A stretch of DNA of 64,000 nt from Flabesymbios commensalis (GCA_964017125.1 OZ024915.1:22040437-22104436); one strand, 5' to 3'; shown: positions 44,528 through 56,670, counted from the first letter of the stretch. The notes: generated by a model from the letters alone, not told the origin. Made by a program: numbers and translations.

Positions 44528-44771
44528 TGATAATAGCAATGTACAACCACGCGCACGACATGTCTAACTGGACTCGGAGCGAGCGACCGGGGGCACGACC
44601 GCAGTCGCTGAGCGTTTTATCTGAAGTGCGGGAAAAGTACCAAGGCCGCATGGGATTTGGCCCTCTGCTCCCGGCACCAAAGTACCGAAACGAGGCAGTC
44701 GTCCACAGACTCACGCGTCCGGGAGGGTGGGGACAACTGCCACATTAACCTAGCGAAGTAGGGATCCTACA
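44528..44771 (-). repeat. Candidate LTR (low-coordinate copy)
   Basis: 244 bases, TG...CA in either orientation, differing from 52671-52914 at about 15 sites (6%). On the minus strand it is preceded by ACCCGGGGGTAA, a plausible polypurine tract. No matching target duplication is seen with the other copy's outer flank. Confidence 0.55.
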
Positions 44772-47700
44772 TTACCCCCGGGTTAGTGATAACGTAGGAC
44801 CCAACTGACGTGTAGGAGACTGCTTCGTGCAAGTAGCGGGGGTTGTATATAACATAACCTCTTATAACTAACCAGAGTTTAAAAAATTACAGCGTGGGTG
44901 GTTACAGCGTGGGTGGTTGACGTCGCAGCATTATAAATGAAAACATTGTCCCATCCTCTTAACACCAATTGTCCTATCCTCGTAACACCAACTGTCCTAT
45001 ATTCACGTATTTAAATGCTGCTAGCTGCGACCAACCGATTCATTTGTTTAACATTTCCATTATAATTTAGCAATTATCTTGCTGAAAAATGTAATTACAA
45101 TTTACATATTTTACACAATGTTGCACAATATTCGAGTCGATTACGGCGTCAGCTGCACCCGGGGTTTTACCCCATAGATGTAAAGGTATGCGGGAATATG
45201 TTCGCAAACCGCCGCCGTTCCCGTTAGCGCAGGATACGGCGGGGGCTCACGAATGCGGCGCTATATAAGTATTGTCTTTGTTAGACAATTTAACTTGATC
45301 ATCTAGTTGCTGCGGGACCGTGGCCTATTTGCTACTGCTTCTGACTGCCGTCGACTTTGTCGTTTTAACACTCGTCCTGTTGGACGTCTGAGTGTCCGCA
45401 CTACCAGGTCTAGGTGGACCCTGTGGATTCCTACTAGCGATCCTGGTAGTCTTCGAGCTCTGTTGTTTGTTTGGCGTAGTACGCTGTATGTTCGTACCTG
45501 TCGTAGGCTCGCACTCGAGATGTGCGGGTTTAACTCGATCTAAGGAGACCGTCTCAACCTTGCCTTTCATCAGGATTTTCATGACTCTGCCGCTCCTCGC
45601 GACAACCTTGTATGGTCCGTCGTAAGGAGCGGTCAGAGGCGGCGCAATTGCGATTCGGCGCAAGAATACATGTGTGCATGTTGCTATTTCCTTGTATTGG
45701 AAAATGTTATTTTGTTGTGTGTCACGTGGCGGACATAGACGGAGACACGACATGGCTACGCGTAGCTTGTCTGAGTAGTTCTTCAAATCAGTGTCAGCGT
45801 CGACGGTGTACTGTTTCGTAAACTCTCCTGGGAGTCTAAGTGTTGTCCCATATATCATCTCGGCAGCCGACCTGCCTAGTCTCTCCTTAACTGCGGAACG
45901 AACTCCTAAAAGTACAGCGGGTAGAGTAATAGTCCACGGGTTCGGTGATTCGTGCACCATAATAGCGACTTTCAATTGACGGTGGAAACGTTCGACCATG
46001 CCGTTCGACTGGGGGTGATAACTCGTGGTAAGATTCCGTATAATCCCGAATTGATTACATAAATTATCCCACAATTTGGACTCGAATTGAGCGCCCCTAT
46101 CTGTGGTGATAGTGGCTGGAGTACCATAACGTGCTATCCACCCGCTGAGGAAAGCATCGGCGACCGTTTCGGCCCGAATATCTACAATAGGTATGGCTTC
46201 CGGCCAACGTGTAAAACGATCGACGCAAGTCAGTAGATATCTAAAGTCATTAGCGTAGGGTAAAGTTTCGACTATATCGATGTGGACATGATCAAATCGC
46301 TCGGTAGGTTCAGTAAACTTTCCGAAAACTGGTGTGTTGTGACGTGAAACTTTGGCAGTCTGGCAACCCTTACAGGAACGACACCATCTAGCAATGTCAA
46401 TATTCATGCCATGTCAGACAAATCGTGTATTAATCAAAGGTTTTGTAGCTCTATGAGATGGGTGGCCTAAACCGTGTAAGCTTGAAAAAACTTTTCGGCG
46501 AAATTTCGCGGTAAGGTACGGCCGGTTATGTCCCATGGACACATCACACCAGATCAATTGATTATCGAATGATTTGAGTAGTTTGAAATTCATAGTGGAT
46601 GTAGTCGAGTGTCTCAATCTCGTGAATTCCGCGTCCTTAGCTTGGTCGATACTTAACTCCTTATAGTTTATCACTGGTCCATCATTTATCGAGGACACTG
46701 ATGGTCGTGACAGCACATCGGCGACGAAATTTGTCTCGCCTTTAACATATCTAATGTCGGTTGTAAATTCAGCGATGAAAGCTAAATGTCGTGTTTGTCG
46801 TAGGGACGCGCGTTCAGTGACGGATGACATTACAAACGTCAACGGTTTATGATCGGTATTAACGAAAAAAATTCGTCCTTCTAAATTATGTCTAAAATGT
46901 TTAATTGTGGCATATACTGCCAAAAGCTCACAGTCGAACGCGCTATAACGTGTCTCTGCTGGGTTCAGCTTCTTGCTGAAAAACGAAAGTGGCTGCCACA
47001 TACCATTCAAATACTGCTGCAACACGCCACCGACGGCGACATCACTAGCGTCACACGTGATGTTTATCTGAGTTATAGGGTCTGGGTGTACCAGAAGAGT
47101 AGCGTTTGCCAATATTTGTTTTGACTCTGCATTTTGATCCCACTTCAAGTCGAAATTTGACTTCGGTGACAGTCTTGTATGGCCTTCGTTGGCAGCTGTC
47201 AATAAATTATTTAGTGGTGTCAACTTCGCAGCGCATTGCGGTATGAAACAATGGTAATAATTTACCATTCCCAAATATCTACGCAGTGCTCGTTGCTTTT
47301 CGGGCTTTACGAAATATACGATCGCGTCAACGGCGCTCGGTAAAGGCGAAATTCCTTCGGCGCAAACATGGTGGCCTAAAAAACTTAATTCAGTTGCACC
47401 TAACTGACACTTCTCAGGACCAATTATTATTCCGTATTCGGCTAGTCGAGCAAAAAGAATTCGTAGATGTTTTTTATGCGTTTTATGATCTGGGCTGGTT
47501 ACCAGTAGGTCATCCAAATATACAAAAACAAAATCAAGTCCGCGTGTAACGTGGTCTATAAAACGCTGAAACGTTTGACCGGAATTTCGTAGACCAAACG
47601 GTGTTCTAGTAAAATTAAATAAACCAAAAGGTGTAGTAACGGCTGTCTTATGTACATCAGACGGTTCCACCCGAAATTGGTAATAAGCTCTGACCAAATC

Positions 47701-48589
47701 GATCTTTGAAAAAATCTTCGAGCCGGCTAAACGCTGCGTGAAATCTTGGATAATTATGTGGAATCGGATAACGGTCGGGTACAGTCTGGGCATTTAAGCT
47801 GCGGTAGTCCCCACATGGTCTCCAATCGCCATTTTTCTTTAGTACCATGTGAAGCGCTGAGGACCACTCACTGTCGCCAGGTTCAATGACCCCTAATTTT
47901 ATCATTTCATCGAATTTACGTTTTGCGGTAACAAGCTTATCGGGTGCCAATCGTCGTGGGCGCGCGAACACTGGGTGTCCTTTGGTGACTATTTTGTGCG
48001 TTATACCGTGTTTAACGGTCTCACCCTTTGTCGTAGGGCGAGTCAGTTCCGGGAACTGACCGAGAAGTTTAGTATACTCATTCTGAACAGTGTCTACTCT
48101 GTTCAACGACAGTGGTGTAATCGATGACAGTGAAGCGGTAATAGCTAGACCTGTTCTCATGTCCCGAGGACATCGACTTCTCAAATCTACAAGTAAATTA
48201 TAGTGAATTAAAAAATCAGCCCCGATTATGGGTTGCTTCACATCCGCTACCATAAATGTCCACGGATATTCGCGCTTTAAGCTGACATCGACGACGCGTT
48301 TACAGTTGCCGTATGTATTTATAGTAGTGTTATTCGCTGCCACCAGGGGAAGACAGTCTACGTCCGAAATCCTGTTAGCGCAAGATTTCGGCAAAACGCT
48401 GACAGCTGCGCCTGTGTCAATCAAGTACTTACATTTATATCTTTTGTCTGCGACATACAATAACTTAGAGTGAAATAACTTGGGAGAATTAGCGTCCGCA
48501 TTAGGGATCTGTTTCGTCTGTTTGATGCTGTGTACGGCATTGTATGGAAGCACTAGTCTACAGCAATCATCCAAGGGCAGCTGCAGCCT

Positions 48590-49085
48590 CCTCGTATCTG
48601 GCTATAATCTTCGGGCGGATTGCCAGTGGCGTACCCCGGTTCCTCCGCTCAACAGCGGAGCCAATGCAGCACCCGCATCAGTGCTGGCGCTGATGTAGGC
48701 CATGGTAGCCTTAAATAACCGGCAATAGCGTGTTTGACATTAGGTCTCTCTGGGGACTATCCGACCCGAGGATAGCGGAGCTGCGCAAAATGCCAAAGAG
48801 TTTCATCATTAAATTGTACAGCGAAACTCAAGTCTCCGGCCGTCTGGGCATGTCTGGGGGTATATCCCCTAGACATGCCTAGAACCCCTTATCGGGCGAG
48901 CGAAGGAAAACGCTCTCAATAACCCACCATGCCCTATCACCCCCACCCTCACATCATCTTCTGTACATCATTCATCTCATAAACTGAATACAACGTTTTT
49001 ATCGGATTATAATGTCACTTAAAAGACCTTTGTGCCGAAAAGTGATGTAAAGCAATGATTTACTACTACTAATAATTTACTACTA
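48590..49085 (+). repeat. Dispersed repeat, copy 2, inserted in the gypsy fossil
   Basis: It is colinear with 42424-42910 (TCTGGCTATAATCTTCGGGC; later AATAACCCACCATGCCCTAT). It ends in a TACTA-type simple repeat (49051-49085), like a retroposon tail on the + strand, opposite to the fossil. Confidence 0.55.
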
Positions 49086-49624
49086 CTACTACCTTTCTCC
49101 TGAAATTACTTTATTAACCCGTTCGGGTGTTGTCAAACCACGTCGCTCGATCAAAATGGTTTTCAGGCTTTTATGTTTATGCGATCTGAAAGGCTGAAGT
49201 AGAACGTCCCTCACGTCTGATGCGACCTCGCCCGAAAGTGCTCCGCAGGTTAAACTATATCTCTCGTCATCGTCGTGGATCTGATGAAGATCGAACTGAG
49301 TTTCAATCTGGTTAAACCAAAGTTCAACGTCCGTAGCATAAAACGTAGCTATTTTAAACTTAGGCAAGTTCGTTGAACGTCTCGGAGGCTGCCTTCTTCG
49401 TGGTGAAGGGCTCTTGGATGAATCGCTCCTAGAGTGATGTCTCGTGCGTCTATTCCGAGCAATTCGAGCGAAATCTTCTTTGAGTCGTTGATATACTCGT
49501 CATCTGCCTCTCGGAATCGAACTTCATTTTCCTCGCTGTCCTGATAATAGTTATCTTTGCGTCGAGCACCCTCACCTTCTAGGAGCGTAGACATGAAGCC
49601 TTCACTATCGTGTTGTGTCGACAT

Positions 49625-50972
49625 TATGATATGTTTTTTTAAATTAGTTAACTAGTAAAGCGTTTGAGATAGCGGGCCTATTGGCTCTATGCCTATCTCA
49701 AACGTGTTTAAAATGGTATGTCATATCAACACATACCAACTATTTTTGACGTGCCGTGCTCGGGTTGGTTGTACGTTGCCGTCTAGACCAGATGAAGAAA
49801 TGTCTGTATATGTTGAATCTTAGAAATGTAGACTGTAGAAATTGTCCATGCTATGTCGCATGTTGCGAGAAACAGGGGTTGCTGAGATATTTTAATATTC
49901 GTCACTGAGATTGCACATAATTTCTTTGCACTTGTTCACACACATATATATTTATTTAGTAAAAACTGTAGGTCAAAGTTGTACATAAAATGCCAGATAT
50001 AATTACGACATGCTATGCTAAGCTATGGTAATAGTATATTGTAAATCGACCTGGGTGAAAAAAAAAAGTCAAAAAACACATGCAAATATTGGCAATGTTT
50101 CGCGATAGCAGAACTGTCAAATCGAATATTTCTGTATTTATATAAGTTTTTATTCTTCAGAAACCAGCTATCATGAGAAAATTTCGTTCTTAAACTGATA
50201 GGCTAAATGTGACTGCGATAAAAAACAGCCACATTTATTTTAGAAAAATATTTTAAAACGTGACTGACAGTAGTCTATGCGAATTGATGATATAGTATAT
50301 CATTTCGCTGAAAAATGATTTCTGCGATGAACATTCCACTTTTTTTTATATGGCACGTTCATCACCGAGTCATTCTTAATAACGTCCGAATCAATCGCTC
50401 GCTTCATTTCATTGACTGACGTATAAATCGGCTGTCGTCGTAGCGGTTGCATTTATTTCGTCTGTGGTGGGTGTGTGTATAGTGTATGATCGGTTACTGC
50501 TAACATGTGTGGCAGGCAGCTTGTTGCTGCGTGCCTGTGTCAGCATGCGTGTATCGGTGTGTACATATAAAACTGAACAGCAGCCGCGTCTCGCCTCACA
50601 TTAGCATATTCATGATCTACTCCGTGCCCAAATAAGGCGCTAAAAGTAGGCTAGAGCAACGCCAAACACCAGGGGGCGTTTCGACGTGAAAAAATTATAC
50701 TATGACTTTATTAAAATCTCGCACAACTAGTGCTATCATTTCCCTTCCGAAACTGCTTATTTACATTTCTTTTTCTTTTTTTGTAACAGTTTTGAAAAAG
50801 AAAATTTATAAATTTTCAAAAAAAAAAAATATTTGAGACTAGGCCGTGTTTAATTTAAACACGTGAATAGTCTGCTCCACCAAATTTAAATGGCGGCCCA
50901 ATTTATGCTAATGTGATGAGGCGACACAGGTCCACTATCCAAATGCATGCCGGTTATGGCGGGACACGTGTT
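49625..50972. other. Leader region of the gypsy fossil or unrelated sequence
   Basis: No coding frame or clear repeat. A hairpin, GTTTGAGATAGCGGGCC...GGCTC...CTATCTCAAAC, lies at 49661-49703. Where fossil sequence ends cannot be told. Confidence 0.4.
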
Positions 50973-51794
50973 CAGGGTTTGACACAAACTTTTATGAGCA
51001 GTGGTCCACAGGACCACCAGCTTAGAGGATCTGGTGGTCCTACAATTTTTTTAGTGGTCCTGACAACAACTAACGTTATAACATTTGGAAATCATGAACC
51101 AATTTTTTTAATTTTTGCAATCATGTGTTTCCACATCAATAATTTTGTAAAACCACAAAAGGCATGACAGGAGACAATTCAAGGATGATGATCGATGTCA
51201 ATGTAAAAAATTCCTGACCCTCATGATTACGAACACGTGTTTTGTTCCTTCAAAAAGATGAGATAGGATACAGTGTTTCTAGCATTATCATCCGCAAGTT
51301 GCGACGATTGTTTATATCTTCGGGGCATGTTACGATTCTGATTATACGATACTCGTCGTCAGAATAACGTGTATCGCATGTTTTTCGCCGATTGCACAAG
51401 GACTTTGTATGAGTCATCCGCCGAATATAGTGAGATTATTTCCATGAAAAAATATTCCATATTTCAAAAGTTAGACCATCTGGCATGTAGGCCTAATGCA
51501 ATTTTTTACCTTTAATCTAACCAGTTTATTGGGTTTATAGAGGGAAATGAAAATTGCGCAGTATTTGGTGGGTGACCCGACAATAGGCCTTTCAAAATCT
51601 CATAAAAATCAGTTGAGAATTGACTGAGAAATCGGCAAAAAACATGCGATACAAGTTAATCTGACGGCGAGTGGTCTATAGGCTAGGGCTAGATATTTTG
51701 GTGGTCCACAGGACCACTGGATAGAATGTTCTGGTGGTCCGATATAATTTCTGGTGGTCTCGGACCACCGGACCACCATCAGTCGTGAACGCTG
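50973..51794 (-). mobile_element. GGTGGTCC transposon family, copy B
   Basis: It starts CAGGGTTTGACACAAAC and ends with the inverse of CAGCGTTCACGACTG, with a perfect 5-bp duplication GTGTT (50968-50972, 51795-51799). It is inverse to copy A at 644-2333, matching its first 350 bases or so and last 100. An interior hairpin (51370-51652), absent from copy A at the same place, has ends GTATCGCATGTTTTTCGCCG and its inverse. Confidence 0.75.
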
Positions 51795-51799
51795 GTGTT

Positions 51800-52670
51800 T
51801 GCCCACGGCGGTCGATTAGCTAAGCAAGGGGAACCAGCATCCAATATGGCGCTCACTTACCAAATACATTTATAACAATCAGCATTCTCTGAAATAACCT
51901 ATTGTAACAATAAAATATTGACCTACGGTCCTGGGAATATATTTAACAGACCAAATAGGACCGTTTATTGACATTCATTATGGGAACAATTTTATTTGGC
52001 CCTAATCCTAACAAAAGTTACCTGAGTCGAAGCGATATTTTTTTGTCGATTTTTACTGAAAAATCGAAAAAATGACGAGGCTTCGTCTATGGACTTTAAA
52101 ATCGAGTTACCCCATTATGACAATCAACGATAAAAAGGGAGTTTTCAAAAACCCCCACTTCCTACTCGCCTACAGTGGCATTAATAGGATAAAAGCATTT
52201 TAAAAACTCTTACTATAAAAATATGATAGACTATGTCTATGAGAAAAATTTCAGGGTTTTTCTAGAGAAACCGACATGGTCGCCATCTTGAAAAAGCGCC
52301 AAACATATTAATATTATTAATATGACCTACAGCTTTCACGTACCTCATGATTTTTTTCAAAAAATCCCTGAATATTTAAATAAAACTATCCTTGAAAACA
52401 GCAGTTTTCAATTTGAGTCTTGGTGAAAACACTGTTGCGTTCTCTATCAGTCGTCAGGGGTCACCAGTATGGGTACGTTAGGTAGTCCCTCACGCCTGAG
52501 GCACCAGTATGTGATTGTTAGGGACTCCAGTATGGGCTTGTAAGGGTGAACGAGAGAAACTGCCTAACATTCTCCATCATATCGTAAACTTCATCTCCCC
52601 GTCGGATTGACGGTTATGAGTAACTCACAAAACTCCTCTTCTGCTTATCATGTTTATTTGTCTAGACATT
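51800..52670. other. No gene seen
   Basis: Sequence between the nested transposon and the high-coordinate direct repeat. Near 52456-52540, GTCACCAGTATGGG, GCACCAGTATG and CTCCAGTATGGG recur. No other structure is seen. Confidence 0.4.
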
Positions 52671-52914
52671 TGATAATAGCAACGAACAACCCCGCGCACG
52701 ACACGTCTAACTGGACTCAGAGCGAGCGACCGGCGGCACGTCCGCAGTCGCTGAGCGTTCTATCTGAAGTGCGGGAAAAGTACCACGGCTGCATGGGATT
52801 CGGCCCTCTGCGCCCGGCACCAAAGTACCGAAACGAGGCAGTCGTCCACAGACTCACGCGTCCAGGTGGGTGGGGACAACTGCCACATTAAACTAGCGAA
52901 GTAGGGATCCTACA
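52671..52914 (-). repeat. Candidate LTR (high-coordinate copy)
   Basis: 244 bases matching 44528-44771. Its outer edge directly abuts the terminal repeat of the MITE at 52915. A primer-binding site is not obvious. Confidence 0.55.
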
Positions 52915-53462
52915 GGACTACCTCGTAAACAAGCTGCTGAAAATGTGTGAGAAGCCAAAATTCAAAATGGCCACCGGTGGCCAATTTTGAATCTGATTAT
53001 TTTCTAACTTTTGGAATACAAATTTAATCTTATTATGCTATACCTCATTTTCGACTAAATCAATGTTGACAAATTCATTAAAATGTTTATTGAAGGTCAG
53101 CTAAGGAGAAAATCCAAGATGGCGCTCATTAAGGATTATGATGTTCTTAACTTTGAAATGAAACTGTCATCTTCCATGTAACACACCTTGTCGACTAAAT
53201 CAATGATGACAAACTCAATAACAATACGTTTTACGTTTCAAGATCCTCTACGGGTTATCAAATCCAAGATGGCGGCAACTTTTAATACAGTTTATTCGTT
53301 ACATTTCAAATGCAAATTCCATCGTAAACAAGCTGCTCATTTTTTTTGCGGGCCTTGGAAAATAAATCATTAGTGTGACGAAAATTTGTATTGTTGCTAC
53401 TTCACTCATTTTGATTTTTTGTTTCTCACACGTTTTCAGTAGCTTGTTCACGCGGGAGTCCC
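52915..53462. mobile_element. MITE with about 39-bp terminal inverted repeats
   Basis: The left end GGACTACCTCGTAAACAAGC continues through CTGAAAATGTGTGAGAA and is the inverse of the right end, GTTTTCAGTAGCTTGTTCAC with GGGAGTCC. The interior has two units with AAATCCAAGATGGCG and CGACTAAATCAATG(A/T)TGACA. Confidence 0.65.
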
Positions 53463-53531
53463 TCTAGGTTTTGATCTAGGTTTTGTAGATATGATTTTCA
53501 GAATCAAACCTTTTACAACAGATCCTATCTG

Positions 53532-53771
53532 TTAACCCCTAGAGCCCTGAGCTAAGAAGTTTAAATTTTTAGTCACTTGAAGTTGTGTCGTCTCGCTACC
53601 GCGATGCACAACTGGAAGTAACTGGAAATATATCTGATTTGTGAAATTTGGGTCCTAACATATCAGTGTTTCAAGATTGAAGGCATATTTTACTTTTAGC
53701 AACTGCTTATAAAGGTGCTTATAAAAAGACAGAATGTCTACTGTAGTCGGCATCAGTGTTCTAAGGGTTAA
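53532..53771 (+). mobile_element. TTAA-flanked MITE (piggyBac-like)
   Basis: It is bounded by TTAA-CCCCTAGAGCCC and GTTCTAAGGG-TTAA, inverse orientation of 14397-14635, with the core GTCTCGCTACCGCGATGCAC. Confidence 0.6.
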
Positions 53772-54620
53772 ACCAGCCTGGCTCTGGGTAATGGGTAGCC
53801 CAACAATTCGAGTAATTGTACTTGTTTTATTAGTGATTCCGTAACCATAGCGACAACGGTGAACGATTAATACTTATTACATTCATTTAAGTAACATATA
53901 GGAAATATTAGATTTAGGTATTGACTATATATTTGCATCAATGGTATAAAAAACATTAAATTTCTAATATGCATGTAATTATACCATGCGAAGCATGATT
54001 ACCTTGACAACCCATAATCAGCTAATTGATATACTTTGAAGCAAACACATGTGTTTGAATGTTCCATGAGACATACAAAGTCGTGCAAAGAGATTGCAGT
54101 CATTTGCTTGTTTGGATTTGCTTGTTTTGAAGACAGAGACAATTTGTTTAATTTATATATCATATATGTTATATATATGACTTTTGTTCAGTAGTGACGT
54201 CTGCTACATATTTCTGGTATTTATTACTGCCAAACTTTAAGATTGTGCGAATAACAATCTTTTAATACACACGTATGTGTATCCAAGGAGTATTACCAAT
54301 AATCAGATAATACGGTTGGCTGAGCATATTTGAACTTCAGTTTTAGACATGTTATCGCAATTTCCGGGCCATCAACACGATGAGCATTATCTTTTGAGTC
54401 TCAAATTAAATTGTCAAAATCAATATTCTTACTTAATAATTCACGCCTACTAACCACCTTACGAATACAAAATTGTCAGTGAGGGCCACAGCATCACAAT
54501 AGTTTTTGATTGAATCATTGTTTTTTGGTCCTGTCGCATACATTAAAGTTTATTGTGCGACTTAGGCAGCGCCTAGCAGTGTTGGAAAACATAGAACAAA
54601 GGCCTCTAGTGATGCCATAC
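53772..54620. other. No gene seen
   Basis: AT-rich DNA with no repeat that I can define. Confidence 0.4.
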
Positions 54621-55855
54621 GTACGGAAGTGCATTTAGGACATAAAAAAAATTCTAAACCGTTATAACGGTCTAGTAATCCGCTATAACGGTCTACTAAT
54701 TTGTTATAATGGTCTCACAATCCTTTATAACGGTCTATTATTCCGTTATAACGGTATACTATTCTATTATAACGGTCTAATAATACGTTAAAACGGTTTC
54801 ATAATCCTTTATAACGGTCGAATATTCCGTTATAACGGTCTAGTATTTGGTTTTAACAGTCTAGTATTTCGTTATAACGGTCTAGTGTTTCGTTATAACG
54901 GTCTACTATCCATTATAATGGTTTAGTATTTTGTTATAACCATCTACTAATTGGTTATAACGGTCTTCCACCAGACTAATACTTCGTTATAACGGTCCAC
55001 TAATCGTTATAACGAAATATTAGACCGTTATAACTAAATACTGGACCGTTATATCAGATTAGTAGACAGTTATAACGAAACACTAGACCGCTACGGCGGA
55101 ATAGTAGACCGTTATAACGGAATAGTAGACCTCTATAATGGGGTAGTAGACCGTTATAACGAAATACTAGACCGTTAAAACGGATTAGTAGACCGTTATA
55201 ATGGGTTAGTAGACCGTTATAACGAAATAATAGACTGTTATAACGGCATGGTAGACCGTTATAACGGATCAGTAGACCGTTATAACGGATCAGTAGACCG
55301 TTATAACTGAATACTAGAGCGTTATAACGAAATACTGGACCGTTATAGCAGAATAATATATAATTATATCTGATTAGTAGATCGTTATAACGAAATAATA
55401 GATCGTTACAAGAGAATAGTAGACTGTTAAAAAGAAATACTAGATCGTTATAACGGGATTGTAAACAGTTATAATGGATTGGTATACCGTTATAGCAAAA
55501 TACTAGACCGTTGTAAGGGATTAGTAGACCAATATAACGAAATAGTATACCGCTATAATGAAGTAATAGACCATTATAACAGATAGTAGACCGTTATAAC
55601 GGATTAGTCAACCGCTATAACAAAATAGTATATCGTTACAACGAAATATTAGACCGTTATAGCGGAATACTAGACCGTTATAACGAAATACTAGACCGTT
55701 ATATCAAAATACTAGACCGTCATTGGGGAACAGTAGCTCGTTATAACGGATTAGTAGACCGTTATAACGGATTAGCTGACCGTTATAAAGGATTAGTTGA
55801 CCGTTATAACGGATTAGAAAAAAAACATCTTAATGTCCTAAATGCACTTCCGTAC
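54621..55855. mobile_element. Foldback element made of palindromic 20-bp satellite units
   Basis: The ends are perfect 23-base inverse repeats: GTACGGAAGTGCATTTAGGA plus CAT. Inside, about 55 units of around 20 bases each carry the palindrome CCGTTATAACGG. The spacer between palindromes reads GTCTACTATTTCG-like on the left and its inverse, CGAAATACTAGAC, on the right, switching near 55005, so the arms are unequal (about 350 and 810 bases). A TA or GTAC target may flank the ends. No coding capacity. Confidence 0.85.
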
Positions 55856-55929
55856 AAAATTCATAGCGGCCGCTGTGCTCGAATAATAATCGGAACAAGA
55901 TGATGTCCCAAAATTAACATGTCGGATTT

Positions 55930-56168
55930 ACTTTGAGCAACACAGGGCTACTGCTCAATCAGACTGATCAAGAAAAATCACCTTTTGTTCTCCAGAGAGC
56001 CTTATTCAAATTTAAACCACCGAATATCAATATAATCTGCTTTTCATTGTCGATCTCTACCCACTGCCATTGGGTGTACTTAACAACGGCAAATAATGAC
56101 TGATCAACAGCAACAACAGCCATGCAGCTACCCGGGATTAAGATATTCTGTTTCTTCTTCGATGGCAT
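55930..56168 (-). pseudogene. Fragment of an invertebrate repeat-associated ORF
   Basis: The minus strand reads AVDQSLFAVVKYTQWQWVEI and then IILIFGGLNLNKALWRTKGD. This resembles the recurrent FDQPLYALAKQIQW...FVVMFGGLHIEMA..KTLGD pattern found in many uncharacterised, repeat-linked proteins of cnidarians, molluscs and echinoderms. Here it is a short remnant: stops follow shortly after GDFS and no flanking protein sequence is recognisable. The function of the family is not known to me. Confidence 0.45.
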
Positions 56169-56325
56169 TTACAAAACCTTCATTGATATATTATGTATTA
56201 TGTGTGTGGTACATGAACGTAGCGCTCTGGGAGACAAAGACGGCTCATGTAGTAATACACTGACAACTTATTGGCTCGTGGGATAATACCAAACATCAAG
56301 CACCCAACGGTGATGAAAAATACTC

Positions 56326-56670
56326 ATTCCAGTGCCAAGAGGGACGTGGCACAATGGTACAATGGGTTAGTCATTACCCGCTTGATGTACGATTTGCAGA
56401 GAAAAATCATGTTTTTCTCAACGCTGGGACATCATTGTTTCGATGTCGTGCCCTTGGGCAATGTACTTCACTTCACTCAGGTGTAAATGAGTACATGTTC
56501 TAATTATTTGGTAGGACATAGATGGCAATGTGTACGAAATGGTTGCAGTGCTGTATGCTCCAAAAGGGAGTTGAAATGGTACATGAATGCACAGGTCCAG
56601 TGACCAGGGGTAATGTAACAGAGCATTGTATGTGCGCTATATAAAAACTACCATTATTATTATTTTTTTG
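56326..56670 (+). mobile_element. tRNA-derived SINE
   Basis: The head has an A-box-like TGGCACAATGG and a TTACCCGCTTG... stretch equal to the tRNA-like part of the copy at 57720. The body has GTGCCCTTGGGCAATGTACT and CACTCAGGTGTAAATGAGTA. The tail is GCGCTATATAAAAACTACCA followed by ATT repeats. Part of the B-box region is missing. The body and tail are of a type common in marine-invertebrate SINEs. Confidence 0.7.

Larger units (their letters stand above)
44528..52914 (-). mobile_element. Ty3/gypsy LTR retrotransposon fossil, broken
   Basis: The coding remains read on the minus strand. A Gag remnant lies at about 49.1-49.6 kb, aspartic protease, reverse transcriptase and RNase H at about 46.4-48.6 kb, and integrase at about 45.3-46.4 kb: the order of Ty3/gypsy elements. 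Family marks are DTGA (protease), YLDD (reverse transcriptase), CDASD (RNase H) and the HHCC-like CRSCKGCQTAKV (integrase). Candidate LTRs are the 244-bp direct repeats at 44528-44771 and 52671-52914. It looks old and broken, with about four interruptions, a repeat inserted near the Gag-Pol junction and a DNA transposon (50973-51794) in the leader. No envelope gene is seen. Confidence 0.75.

Noticed and set aside
45307-48473. Plus-strand ORFs opposite the gypsy fossil
   Set aside because: Shadows of the minus-strand Pol remains.
54621-55855. CRISPR-like array
   Set aside because: Repeats are palindromes with degenerate spacers of the same sequence, inside terminal inverted repeats, in a eukaryotic genome; it is a foldback satellite.
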